Below, piece after piece: positions 35,601-44,325 of a stretch of 64,000 nucleotides of DNA. Position numbers and translations under genes: made by a program. Each line of letters starts with the position of its first letter. Position 1 is the first letter of the stretch. The notes under the pieces were generated by a model that was given only the letters and a program-made list of their open reading frames with translations, searched no databases and was not told where the DNA came from. This DNA comes from Tetraselmis striata (taxonomy: Eukaryota > Chlorophyta > Chlorodendrophyceae > Chlorodendrales > Chlorodendraceae), in contig VCJN01001450.1 of NCBI GenBank assembly GCA_006384855.1, positions 40,700 through 104,699 on the forward strand. The letters run 5' to 3'.

Positions 35601-37130
35601 TCATAGCCAGCCGCCCAGACTCACCTGCATCTTGGCCATCAGGGCGGCGCTGCCAGTCAGCATCGAGGTAGGCGCGGCAGCAGCTGCTGCAGCAAGCGAC
35701 GGAGCTCCTCCAGCAGCCGGAGCAGGCGGAGGAGGCGCCTCCTTGGTGCCCCCAGCCTCCTCACTGCACGCTGCCTTCAGCACCGGCTTGAGCTTCTCGC
35801 ACCACGCATCCACCACCTCCTCAATCCCGTCCACCTCATCCACATCCACCGTTGGGAAGAAGCACTCCGCGCCCAGGTCGTTGAAGCGCTTGCAGAAGGC
35901 CTTTGGCACGGCGCAGAAGCGGGTGTAGTTGGAGTCGCCCAGGCCCAGGCAGGTGTACTTGATGCCCTTCAGCATCCCGGCAGGGTTGGTCTTCCGCCTG
36001 CAGGGATCCGCACAGGGGCAGGTAAGGCGCTGGGTGAGCACGGCAGCAGTGCGACAAAGGCCCGTCAGGGGGAGGGCTGGCATGCAGGCGGAGCAGGCAG
36101 ACGGGCTGGCGCAGGGTGTACTTGAGGGTGACTAGGAACTTGGCAGCGTTGTCTGGCGGGTCGCCATCCCCGGTGGAGGAGGCGACAATCACCACGACGG
36201 GTGCCTTCTCGAGGGTCAGGTTCTCAAAGCCAAACTCGTTGAAGCCGACCGCCTGCACACAGCCCTTCAATCAGACCTTGCCATGGCGGCAGCGCTCGGT
36301 GGTAGACCAGGGTGCCGAGGGGCTGAACGCAAAGGTGAGGGGCTGCCTCACCTTTGCGTTCAGCCCCTCCGCAGCGGCCTCGGCTGCAATGCCTTTGGCA
36401 ATCTCATGCGCAGTGCCGGTCTGTGAAGCGTAGAGCACCATCACGGCCTTGCTCTTGGGCTGGGGCTGGGAGCGCTCCGCCTGAGGGTGGGCGCAGGCAG
36501 GGAAGGGGTGAGCACACTTCCAGAGTGCACAGGCTGGAGCAAAGGAACGCATGCAGGCCAGGACGTGGCAACGCGGCTGCAAGCTCACCCGCATCTTTGC
36601 CAGAAGGGCGGCACTGCCAGTGAGCGCCCCGGCGGGGGTGGCGGCAGCGGCGGCAGACGATGCCGCCGGAGGCACGGCCATCTTGTTGTTAGCCTGCTCC
36701 TTCACAAGCCCAGGCGCGGCCTTCTCCGGCGCAGCTGCGCAACATCAGAAACAACAAACGGCAGGGAGGGGAGGGGGGGTTGAAAGGAGGAAAACGGCGC
36801 GGAAGGAGAGGGAGAGGGGGGTGGTGCGTGATGCGCCGCGGAAGGGGCGCCATCTGTGCTGCGTTCCGGATCAGGGGGGATGGCCGCCGAACCTGCTGGT
36901 GACAGCGTTGGCGCCGCAGCCTCCGCCTCTGCCACCTGCTGCTTGGCTGTCTCAGAATAAACGTTCTGAGAGAAGAAGGTGAGGTAAGCTACGCCGATGC
37001 ACACCACGGGCACCGCCAGCAGCGCGATCGGCAGCAGCGTGGGGAGCAGCAGGAGGCCGGCCGCGCCGAGCGCCAGCGTGCTCCATTCAATGCGCGTTGC
37101 TGAACCCGCCATCAGGCCCGCTTGCCCCAT
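32620..37130 (-). CDS. Membrane-anchored NADPH diflavin reductase with two FMN domains, MTRR-like
   Basis: Electron-transfer flavoprotein: NADPH to FAD to FMN to an acceptor. Ten minus-strand exons: 37130-36893, 36734-36589, 36480-36352, 36252-36122, 35997-35625, 35505-35377, 35285-35155, 35030-34514, 34270-33945, 33400-32620. Every phase matches; the sum is 2,901 bp (966 residues). Order: N-terminal transmembrane segment (ALGAAGLLLLPTLLPIALLA), flavodoxin 1 (YASQTGTAHEIA, SSTGDGDPPDNAAKF, LGLGDSNYTRFC), linker, flavodoxin 2 with the same motifs, Ala/Pro hinge, FAD domain (CHPGDAIGI, RLYSLTSSPL), NADPH domain (GPGTGVAPFRGFLQER, LFFGCRNREEDFLYRNEL), ending RYVRDIWS. The GDGDPPDN motif and DIWS end favour methionine synthase reductase over cytochrome P450 reductase (usually GDGEPTDN), although the anchor is P450-reductase-like. 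The first donor (GTTCGG) is weak. Confidence 0.85.
34756..35533 (-). repeat. Downstream copy of the FMN-domain exon block
   Basis: This is the second copy of the ~970-bp duplicated block, holding exons 6-8 (5' part) of the reductase. All flavodoxin motifs are intact and both splice ends are kept. Confidence 0.92.
35723..36510 (-). repeat. Upstream copy of the FMN-domain exon block
   Basis: This block (exons 3-5 of the reductase with their introns) is nearly identical to 34756-35533, with an offset of 967 to 975 bp caused by small indels. The block begins in a short LTGSAALLAKM-type linker and ends inside the Pro/Ala hinge, so the fusion stays in frame. Coding differences from the other copy are few (VGF/VSF, LEK/PEK, KAF/KTF, CFFP/CFYP, EEVV/EEAV). 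Confidence 0.92.
36317..36369. repeat. Perfect 24-bp hairpin spanning a splice donor of the reductase gene
   Basis: The left arm 36317-36340 and right arm 36346-36369 are exact inverse complements with a 5-nt loop. The right arm contains the end of reductase exon 3 and its GTGAGG donor (at 36351-36346 on the minus strand). The left arm is an inverted extra copy lying in the intron. The downstream duplicate (35341-35376) lacks it. Confidence 0.95.
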
Positions 37131-37551
37131 TCGACGGCTTTCACCGGCGTATGAGAGCCGTCACGCCAGAGGAATGTTGGGAGCTCTGCAGCGACTGTCT
37201 GAGCCTCCGCAGTGCTAGCGCACGGTTCTGACACACTGAGCTAAACTGGGCCGCCAGCGCATGGATGATACAGCGAGTCGTATACCCTGTACTGGTTTGA
37301 ATTACAAAAGCGTAAGGAACAAGAGCCTACCGCGTAGTACAACGTCACGACGGGCAACACTGGTATACAGGGTAGTTTTATTATTTTTGGTTACAGGGAG
37401 AGCGTCAAGAGAATGCACGGAAAGTACTGAGGAAAGAAAAAGCCCATACATTTAAGCAGAACCCTATACAGGGTAGTCGTTTCGCAGATGGCGGCGCGCA
37501 CGCGAGCGAATTACAGTCTGACAGTAGTTCAGGTACGGGTACGAGTCTCTG
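37131..37551. other. 5' flank of the reductase gene with dispersed repeat
   Basis: The part next to 37130 should hold the reductase promoter and 5' UTR; no element was identified. Bases 37376-37434 are a copy of the repeat also at 19247-19310. Confidence 0.5.
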
Positions 37552-37766
37552 TGTGAGGGGATGCACTTATGGTGGCAAGAGTCTTTGCTACTCCGAGGTT
37601 GTGAGGGTGAAAGTATTCTGATTACAGTTCCGGCAGGGCGCCGTGCTGATATATCAGCAGGCGCCGGGCGGCCGACAGGGCGCAGGCGCAGTGTTGCGCG
37701 CGCTACGCGCCTTAATGTGTGCTACTGTTGATTAGGGTTAGTGAGGGTATAGGATATATCCTCACA
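37552..37766 (-). repeat. LTR (3' LTR of the minus-strand element)
   Basis: 215 bp, TG...CA ends, nearly identical to 38444-38658. Just inside it is the polypurine tract on the sense strand (agagcggggtggaa). Confidence 0.92.
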
Positions 37767-37941
37767 TTCCACCCCGCTCTGATGAATCTGAGCCAGCAGA
37801 TTCACGGTGGAAACCTTTGCGGGTGGCTCGCCTCAGCAGCAAGGTATGCTGGTGAGGTCGAGATATGTTTGTATCGTTCTGACATCATATAATGTTGCAT
37901 CTATCAGCGGTGAATACCGCATCGTTTCATAGGGCATCCAG

Positions 37942-38360
37942 TCATCTCCAGCCAATTGCTGGAAAATTATGGAACCTTACTTTGAACAGCAGGGCTTTGC
38001 CCTTTGCATATAGTCTGGGGTATAGTGCAAATTTACAGTCAGTGATGTCCGCAATGATTGGGTCATCAGTTCCGCGCGTTTGCCTGCCAATTAAGGCATC
38101 CGGAATGTCTGTTTGCGCAGATATAGTATCCCTGGGTCTCAGCTTTGAGACATGAAACACTGGGTGGCACTCAAGCTCAGGTGGTAATAGTATTTTGTAG
38201 GCCTGAGGATTCACCTGTTCGATGACCTCATATGATCCTACATATCGTTGTTTGAGCTTAGGACATTTCTGTCCTCTTATGATCATATCGTCAGTTTTTA
38301 TCATTATTTTGTCACCGATCTGAAAAGTCATCGGCTGTTTATTGTTTTTGTCATGGTAAG
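37942..38360 (-). pseudogene. C-terminal fragment of Ty3-type integrase
   Basis: The reading frame enters at about 38360 (AYHDKNNKQPM) and runs to the stop at 37942. It has the typical integrase-end motifs FQIGDKIMIKTDDM, KLKQRYVGSYEVIEQVNP, AYKILLPPEL and HPVFHVSKLRP. Upstream gag, protease, reverse transcriptase and the integrase core are absent. The frame breaks off directly against the tRNA-derived segment, so this is a deletion remnant. Confidence 0.88.
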
Positions 38361-38366
38361 CACTCT

Positions 38367-38441
38367 ACATCTATAGCTCAGTGGTAGAGCACTCGTTTGG
38401 TAAGCGAGAGGTCCGGCGATCGAGACGCCGTAGAAGCACCA
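38367..38441 (+). tRNA. tRNA-Thr(GGT)-like sequence with encoded CCA, derived from a retroelement primer
   Basis: The fold is complete. Acceptor 38367-38373 pairs with 38431-38437 except at positions 1 and 3. The D arm starts AGCTCAGTGGTAGAGC, the anticodon arm has five pairs and loop TTGGTAA (anticodon GGT), and the T arm has five GC-rich pairs with loop ATCGAGA. Discriminator A is followed by CCA at 38439-38441. Eukaryotic tRNA genes do not encode CCA. With the LTR two bases away, this is a copy of the primer tRNA, not a normal gene. The B box is degenerate. Confidence 0.8.
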
Positions 38442-38443
38442 AA

Positions 38444-38658
38444 TGTGAGGGGATGCACTTATGGTGGTAAGAGTCTTTGCTACTCCGAGGTTGTGAGGGT
38501 GAAAGTATTCTGATTACAGTTCCGGCAGGGCGCCGTGTTGATATATCAGCAAGCGCCGGGCGGCCGACAGGGCGCAGGCGCAGTGTTGCGCGCGCTACGC
38601 GCCTTAATGTGTGCTACTGTTGATTAGGGTTAGTGAGGGTATAGGATATATCCTCACA
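38444..38658 (-). repeat. LTR (5' LTR of the minus-strand element)
   Basis: 215 bp, nearly identical to 37552-37766. It is separated from the CCA of the tRNA copy by two bases. Confidence 0.92.
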
Positions 38659-39219
38659 CTATGTATCTTGATGTACTCGGTAAGACAGTACATGGCAGGA
38701 AGGATGAGTTCTGTCCATATCTGGGGTACAGCCGTACAGGTAGTCATTTTACCCCAAAATAAGAGAATGCTATAATAAAAGAACGTCGCCTACCTGTACC
38801 CAGGGCTTTCCGAAGCTGGACGGCTGGCACTACATCGGTAAACGGCAGTCTCAGAGCCGCTGCAAGGGTTTCACTGGTGCCAACCCTGTTCCGGGGGCGG
38901 GAAAAAAACGCTCGATACAGCAGAGGTACCACCAGTACATTCCTTGTCCGCTCGGTTGAGCTGTCGTCTCGAATACGAGAAGTACAGGGTTCGATTCATG
39001 GTTGATGTACATCGGCAATATCGGCCCGGTGTGTCCTGGGTTTACCCAGTTGATGCACTAGCCCTTCGGGGTACGAATGACGCAGTGGTTTAAGGGCTAC
39101 CAGTATGCCCATGCGGCGGGCGCGGCAAGCTACACGACAGCGGGCCGGCGCGGCGGGGGGGGGGGGGGGGGGGGGGCGTAGCGCCGGCAGGGGCTTGGAC
39201 AGTCGCCGACGCGCTTTCT
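38659..39219. other. Spacer with dispersed repeat and G23 run
   Basis: Bases 38857-38907 repeat 1242-1292. A weakly tRNA-like stretch lies at ~38948-39012. A G-run at ~39155-39177 precedes the reverse-transcriptase element. Confidence 0.5.
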
Positions 39220-39669
39220 GTCGTTGGCGTCGCCGGGGGCGCCGCGAGGGCGCCGAGGATTGACGCCGCAGCCAGGTCGCTCCAACCAGCCCGCGTCAGG
39301 CACCACCCGGCCGACGGCTTTCACTGAGGTCGCCGCCGCGTGGCTAGCCAAGGCGCGCGCCGTGCTGCCCGAGCGGCACCGCCGTCGGGGGGCGCGCCGC
39401 GCCAGTGGAGCTGGACAATCGTCAGTGCTGCCGTCGCCCGCACTGCCGTCCGTCGCTGCGTTCCGGGGCGTCGCAGCGCCCCCGGTTGTTGCCCCCACGC
39501 CGCCAGAGGTGGGTGCACCGGCCGGCCACCCCGGTAGCCAGGCCTCACGGGCTCGGTATCTGCCCCCCCCCTACTCGCCCATCTCCAGCCGGCGACGGGG
39601 TGGGGTGGGGTTCGGTGGACCACCTCTCCGACGTGGACATGGTGCACATGCCGGCGGAGATGTCGATCC

Positions 39670-42600
39670 ATGGAGACGGCGGTGCCTATTGACTTTCAAG
39701 AAGCGTGGGCGGAGGCACAACGCTGCGTGAATGAGCGGGTGGTGGCGGCGGTGGAGGCCGATGACCCCGTGGTGTTGGATAGGGCGTTGAAGTGGAAGTA
39801 CCCGCTGCCGCAATTGTTGCTTAGGGCCCCGAGCCGAGGCGGGCGGCGGCGGCTACAAGCCTTGGCGTGGCGCTTCCGCGCTTTCGCGGAGAGGCGCATG
39901 ACCGAACTCGTGCGCTGATGGGACGACGCGCAAACTGAGGCGTTCTACGCCGGACACGCCCGCCAGCGTCGAACGGACGCCGATCTCTTTGCGGCGCTGC
40001 TCGTGGGCACCGCGGACACCGTTGTGGCGTTGGTGGAGGACGGAGAGCTCTCCCGAGCGGCGGGCCGGCTATCTTCTAAGGGTATGGCGACTTGTCCGAT
40101 CCTGCTATCCTCGCCCAGTGCGCGACAAGCACCCGTCCCGTAGCCACCCGATCCCAGACGCCGCGTATGACATTCCAGTGGACGAGGCCGCCCTGACGGT
40201 GGACATGGGCGTGCCGTACCAGCAACTCAAGCATCACGTGGCGGCGGGGCCCTCAGGCATGCGCAACGAGTATCTCCGCTGCTTGGTGGGCGAATACGCC
40301 CCGGCGTCCGGGCCCGCGGCAGTCCGCGCCATGTCGGAGGTTGCCTCCATGCACCTCCAAGGTCGCATGCCCGGGTGGTTCAACCGGCTCTTCGCCTCTG
40401 CTAGGCTCGTGGCACCTGTCAAGAATCTAGGCGAGGGGAGGGCGCCGGATGTGCGGCATGTGGCAGTCGGGGAGGCGGAGCGGCGCGCAGCGGAGCGGGC
40501 AGTGGTGGACAACATGAAGGAGGCATACGTGTCGGTGCTCGCTCCATCTCAGCTCGGCGTTGGCATTCCCGCGGGCGACCCTGTGCTCATCCACGGCGTC
40601 CGGCTCATTGCCGAGTAGCTTGGCCCACGTGCCGTCATCGTCCACACAGACCTTCGGAACGCTTACAACGAGGCATGGCGCCGCACCATCATCCAACGCC
40701 ACATCGATTGCTCTCCACTTCACACTGTCATCCCGGCGCTCCTAGCCTCCCTCTCCACGGATTCGTATATATTCGTGGACGACCGGTCCGCTCCGCTGCG
40801 GTCGGAGGACGGCGTGCAACAGGGCGCACCTTTGGCCACGACTTCCTTTTGCGTCGCGATTCACCCCGAGGTGCAGCAGTGTGATACCACGTTGGAGGTC
40901 AATGACGGGGCGGCGCGCTTCAACGCCAACGATGTATTTTTGGTGGGCATTCCGGAGCACGTTTGGCCGGCTCTTCACGCCTTCCGCACGTCTATCAAGG
41001 CGTCCGTGGGGCTTGAGGTGCGCTTCGACAAGATGCAGGCGTACAACGCAGACATGGAGGCCGCGCGGCGTGAGGCTCCGGCCGACATCGAGTGGCCCGA
41101 GCTAGATGGCCATCACGGCATCGGGTCCTGAACGTGCCGCTCGGATCGCCCGAGTATGTGCAGGCGTACATGCGCGGCAAGGCGGAGGAGCTACGAGAGG
41201 AGGTGGACGCTAGCCTGAGCAAGCTTCTGTCTGCCAAGCCCAGCCGTCAGTACACCCACGCCTTGCATCACCACGCATGGGCCCTGCTCAAGCATTGCAT
41301 GCAACACAAGGCGGGGTATTGGCTCCGCAGTTGTCTTCCGTCCGAGGTGGAGGCCTTTGCGGAGGCGGTGGATGCCACCATCCTCGCGGCGGTCGAACGG
41401 GTGCTAGGGGTCTCTTTTGATCCCTCCACGTACGGCACGGACACCAATCCGGTGGTCACCGATTTCTTGGCGGAGCTTTTGCACGACCCCGGCCCCATGG
41501 CAGCGGAGGTGGCTACCTTGAGCGAGGATGCAGTAGCCAGGGCGCGCAGCAGGCTTCACCTCCCCACTCGGTTGAAGGGAGCTGGCATCCGCCGCATGGC
41601 TACCGTTCGTGATGCCGCCTTCATCGGCTGCATGAATGCCATCCTCCCAAGGTTCATGACTAGGAACTCCGGCACCAACACCCCCACCCCTGGTTTCTTC
41701 CACCCACAGCCCAGGTCCGTACTTGGCAAAGGTAGCTTCAACGCAACTTCTTCCGCCCGCCAGTATGACCACTTCCTCAACGATGCTCATGCGCATGGGT
41801 CGGACAGCTACGCCGCGGAGATGCGCGAGGCGTGGGGCCGCCTCCAAGCGGCTACTGCTGGCCATCTCGGCGACGCGGATGTGCGTCAGATGGAGCGGAA
41901 AGTGGAGGCTGCGTCGGGCTCGCAAAAGGAGCTGACGGCATTTCTAGACCAGGCCAACAACTCTCGGCTTCGAAATAAGGTGTGCGCTCTCCCTGCCACA
42001 TGTAGGGAACGGATCTTGTTCAACCAGCTCGACGCGGCGTCATGCATGTGGATAGTGGCCATCCCCACCGCGCGGACAGCCATGACTCCGCATGAACTGC
42101 GGGAGGTCGCTGCCGGGTACTTCCTTCTGCCTAGCCCGTGCCTGTCCCCGGTGGTTGGGAGCCAAATCATTCTGCCCTCGACGGAGCACAACCCCGTCAT
42201 TGTTGACCTATACGGCGAGGCGCTCATGAACCTCCCGGCGCATGGAGACGCTCATTGGCGTGTACAACACGACGGTATCGCAGATGCCTTCCGCGATCAC
42301 TGTGTTCACGACATAGGAAACGCGGTACGGCGGGAGGTGGATGACTTCTTCCCGCAGGCAGTGCCTCTAGGCAACACCGTACCAAGGGATGAACTCAAGG
42401 ACATAGTGCCGGACGCAGAGCTCTCCCTTCCGGCGTTCAACGTCGTGACCGGAAGCCATGATCCCCGGAGCTTGAAGTCCACGCTGCTGGAGTTCAATAC
42501 TATGCGGTACGGGGTCAAGTACACTGCAGTGCCCCGGGCGATGGCTGTGGATCGGTTTGAGCACTCCCTGTTGGGCGACATACAACGGGGGTTGGCTGCG

Positions 42601-43038
42601 CGGGATGCGGCGTGGCACAACACGGAGTCCGGACAGAAGGGTCATCTTCGAGACATCCTGGATATGTCGGAGTACACGGGCATGGTCTTCGGCACATTGG
42701 GTGAGGTGAGCAAGGGGGTGCACCGCACAGTGCGTGGTATCGCATGCTTGGCTGCGGATCGGGGTGCCCTCTCATCGCGGGGCACTCGGTGCATCACCCG
42801 GGCTCACCAGGAGGCCTTGCTCGCAAGAGATTTCCTCGGGGTCCTGAGCTTGGTGGCCGCTCGAGAGCGCGCTCGCTGCCTCATCAGACGGCGCAGATTC
42901 GTCTGCCATCCCGTTGATGAAGATGCACAGCACGTCCGAGGATCACCCACACACACACGTGCACGCGTGGCCCGGACTCTGAACCGTGTGCGCATCACTC
43001 ATCCATCCCGCCTTATGCGGGATTCGGGCCGCTTTTAG
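39670..43038 (+). pseudogene. Decayed reverse-transcriptase retroelement
   Basis: Open frames line up as one former protein: 39670-39918 and onward past a TGA; 39989-40616, stopped by TAG after RLIAE; its continuation LGPRAVIVHTDLRNAYNEAW to 41130; and, after a frame change, 41122-43038. Reverse-transcriptase marks are VRHVAVGEAERR, TDLRNAYNEAW (catalytic Asp) and GVQQGAPLA. The expected ADD box reads FNANDVFLVG, so one catalytic Asp is Asn. The long C-terminal part ends with a Cys/Arg-rich stretch and may be a degenerate nuclease domain. This RT type is frequent in microalgal genomes and lacks LTRs here. It is dead from stops, a frameshift and the active-site change. A GC-rich hairpin near 43005-43045 may be its 3' end. 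Confidence 0.75.
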
Positions 43039-43927
43039 GCGGCTTGCTGTATTGTGTTGATTTTGTTATTCTTGGGAACTGCCCTTTTTGTAATTCACAC
43101 CAGTACCTGTGCTAGACCTACGAGTACAGTTGCCGCAAGAGGTCAAGTGCTGGGGCGGCTGCGGCCGATGTCCCGGGCAAACTGTACTTTACTTCACTTT
43201 ACTTAAATTGAAGAGAACGCTAAACAACAGAGAAATGCTGACGGCGCTTGTGTGACGGCGCCGGTTAGAAATCGACGGCAACCAGGATGCGGAAATTCGA
43301 CGGGAATTCGGGATGCGGGCCAACCCGGTTTGCAAATTGATAGGTCCCAATATCATCGAAAAATACACGGAAATATTGAGAACAACATGTGTCCTCACTC
43401 CTGACATTATTGTCAAACATAGATGCTGGTGTTGCCCACGGATAATATTTGTATGAAAACGAAACTATACCGGAGTTTTCGCCTGCTTGTTCCTCAAGAT
43501 ATGCGAAGTGCATATCACATATTTCACAGCCAGTGCGGGCAGTACACGTACGTGCAATGCAATGTGCTGCGACCTTGCTACTGCGGCATCATTCGCTCTT
43601 CCGTGCAACAAAAAATCGCAAGTACAAAATGGCATGCGTCACTCTTCGCTCCAAATTACATGCCCCTGCAAATACTGCATTATTTCCAATTCTCTAGTAT
43701 GTCCACTCTTGAGAGACATGGTTGCACGCTCGATAAGATTGATTTGGGAATGGGCATTTCTAGTCTAAGAATTCTCAGATCTTTCGCACAATGCGAATTT
43801 ACCAATACCTTCGGGACGCAGGGGAGCTTTCTCGGCCATGTAGTCCCCCCCCCCCCCCCCCGCCCGCACCCATGTTGCCACCCCTGACGTCCCGTTACTA
43901 CACCTGCCATATGCCGACCGCCGCCAT
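43039..43927. other. Spacer with dispersed repeat
   Basis: Bases 43074-43107 (aactgccctttttgtaattc and on) recur at about 55370-55404. No gene was found. A C-run lies at ~43846-43861. Confidence 0.45.
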
Positions 43928-44325
43928 GTGATAGCCACCCGTGTGTATCACCCAACATATAGGTCGTCAGTTGGAGATGGGATAACGAGGACTCAGACCC
44001 GGCGGATAGGGAGATGCATGGTGATGAAGGTGATTTACGACGATGGCGACTCGGAAGAGCTAGCTGAGTCGGAGATACAACCACTATACTTGACGACAGA
44101 GCAGCTGGGCGATTTCACTCACATGTTGCCTCAAGGCGCAATTGACGACCTACCGGCGGTGCGCCCCTTGCGCACCCACCGACGGTGCCTTCGGGGGGTG
44201 CTTGCCCGCGTTGTTGCCCCATAGTTTAGGTATTGGTAAGAATATCGCAGATACTGGCAAGGTGCAAACGATGATTTGCTGAAAATGACGGTTACGCGCG
44301 CGTTGGTTTACATGCTTGCGCGCAT

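Larger units (their letters stand above)
37552..38658 (-). mobile_element. Internally deleted Ty3-type LTR retrotransposon
   Basis: Two 215-bp LTRs (37552-37766 and 38444-38658) begin TGTGAGG and end CCTCACA and differ at about three transitions, so the insertion is recent. The minus strand is sense: next to the left LTR lies a purine-rich tract (complement of 37767-37781), and next to the right LTR lies a primer site with 2-nt spacing. The flanks ctctg and ctatg may be an imperfect 5-bp target duplication. Only the end of pol remains inside, with a nearly full-length tRNA copy. It cannot be autonomous. Confidence 0.9.

Noticed and set aside
35533..35928. Plus-strand Ala/Ser-rich frame
   Set aside because: It is antisense of reductase exon 5; the minus strand has flavodoxin motifs and matching splice phases.
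38367..38441. Functional tRNA-Thr gene
   Set aside because: It encodes CCA, has acceptor mismatches and a poor B box, and lies two bases from an LTR; a primer-derived copy explains all of this.
38948..39012. Second tRNA or tRNA-derived SINE
   Set aside because: A D-arm-like gctcggttgagc and B-box-like gggttcgattc are present, but the anticodon and T arms do not pair properly, and no SINE tail or target duplication was seen.
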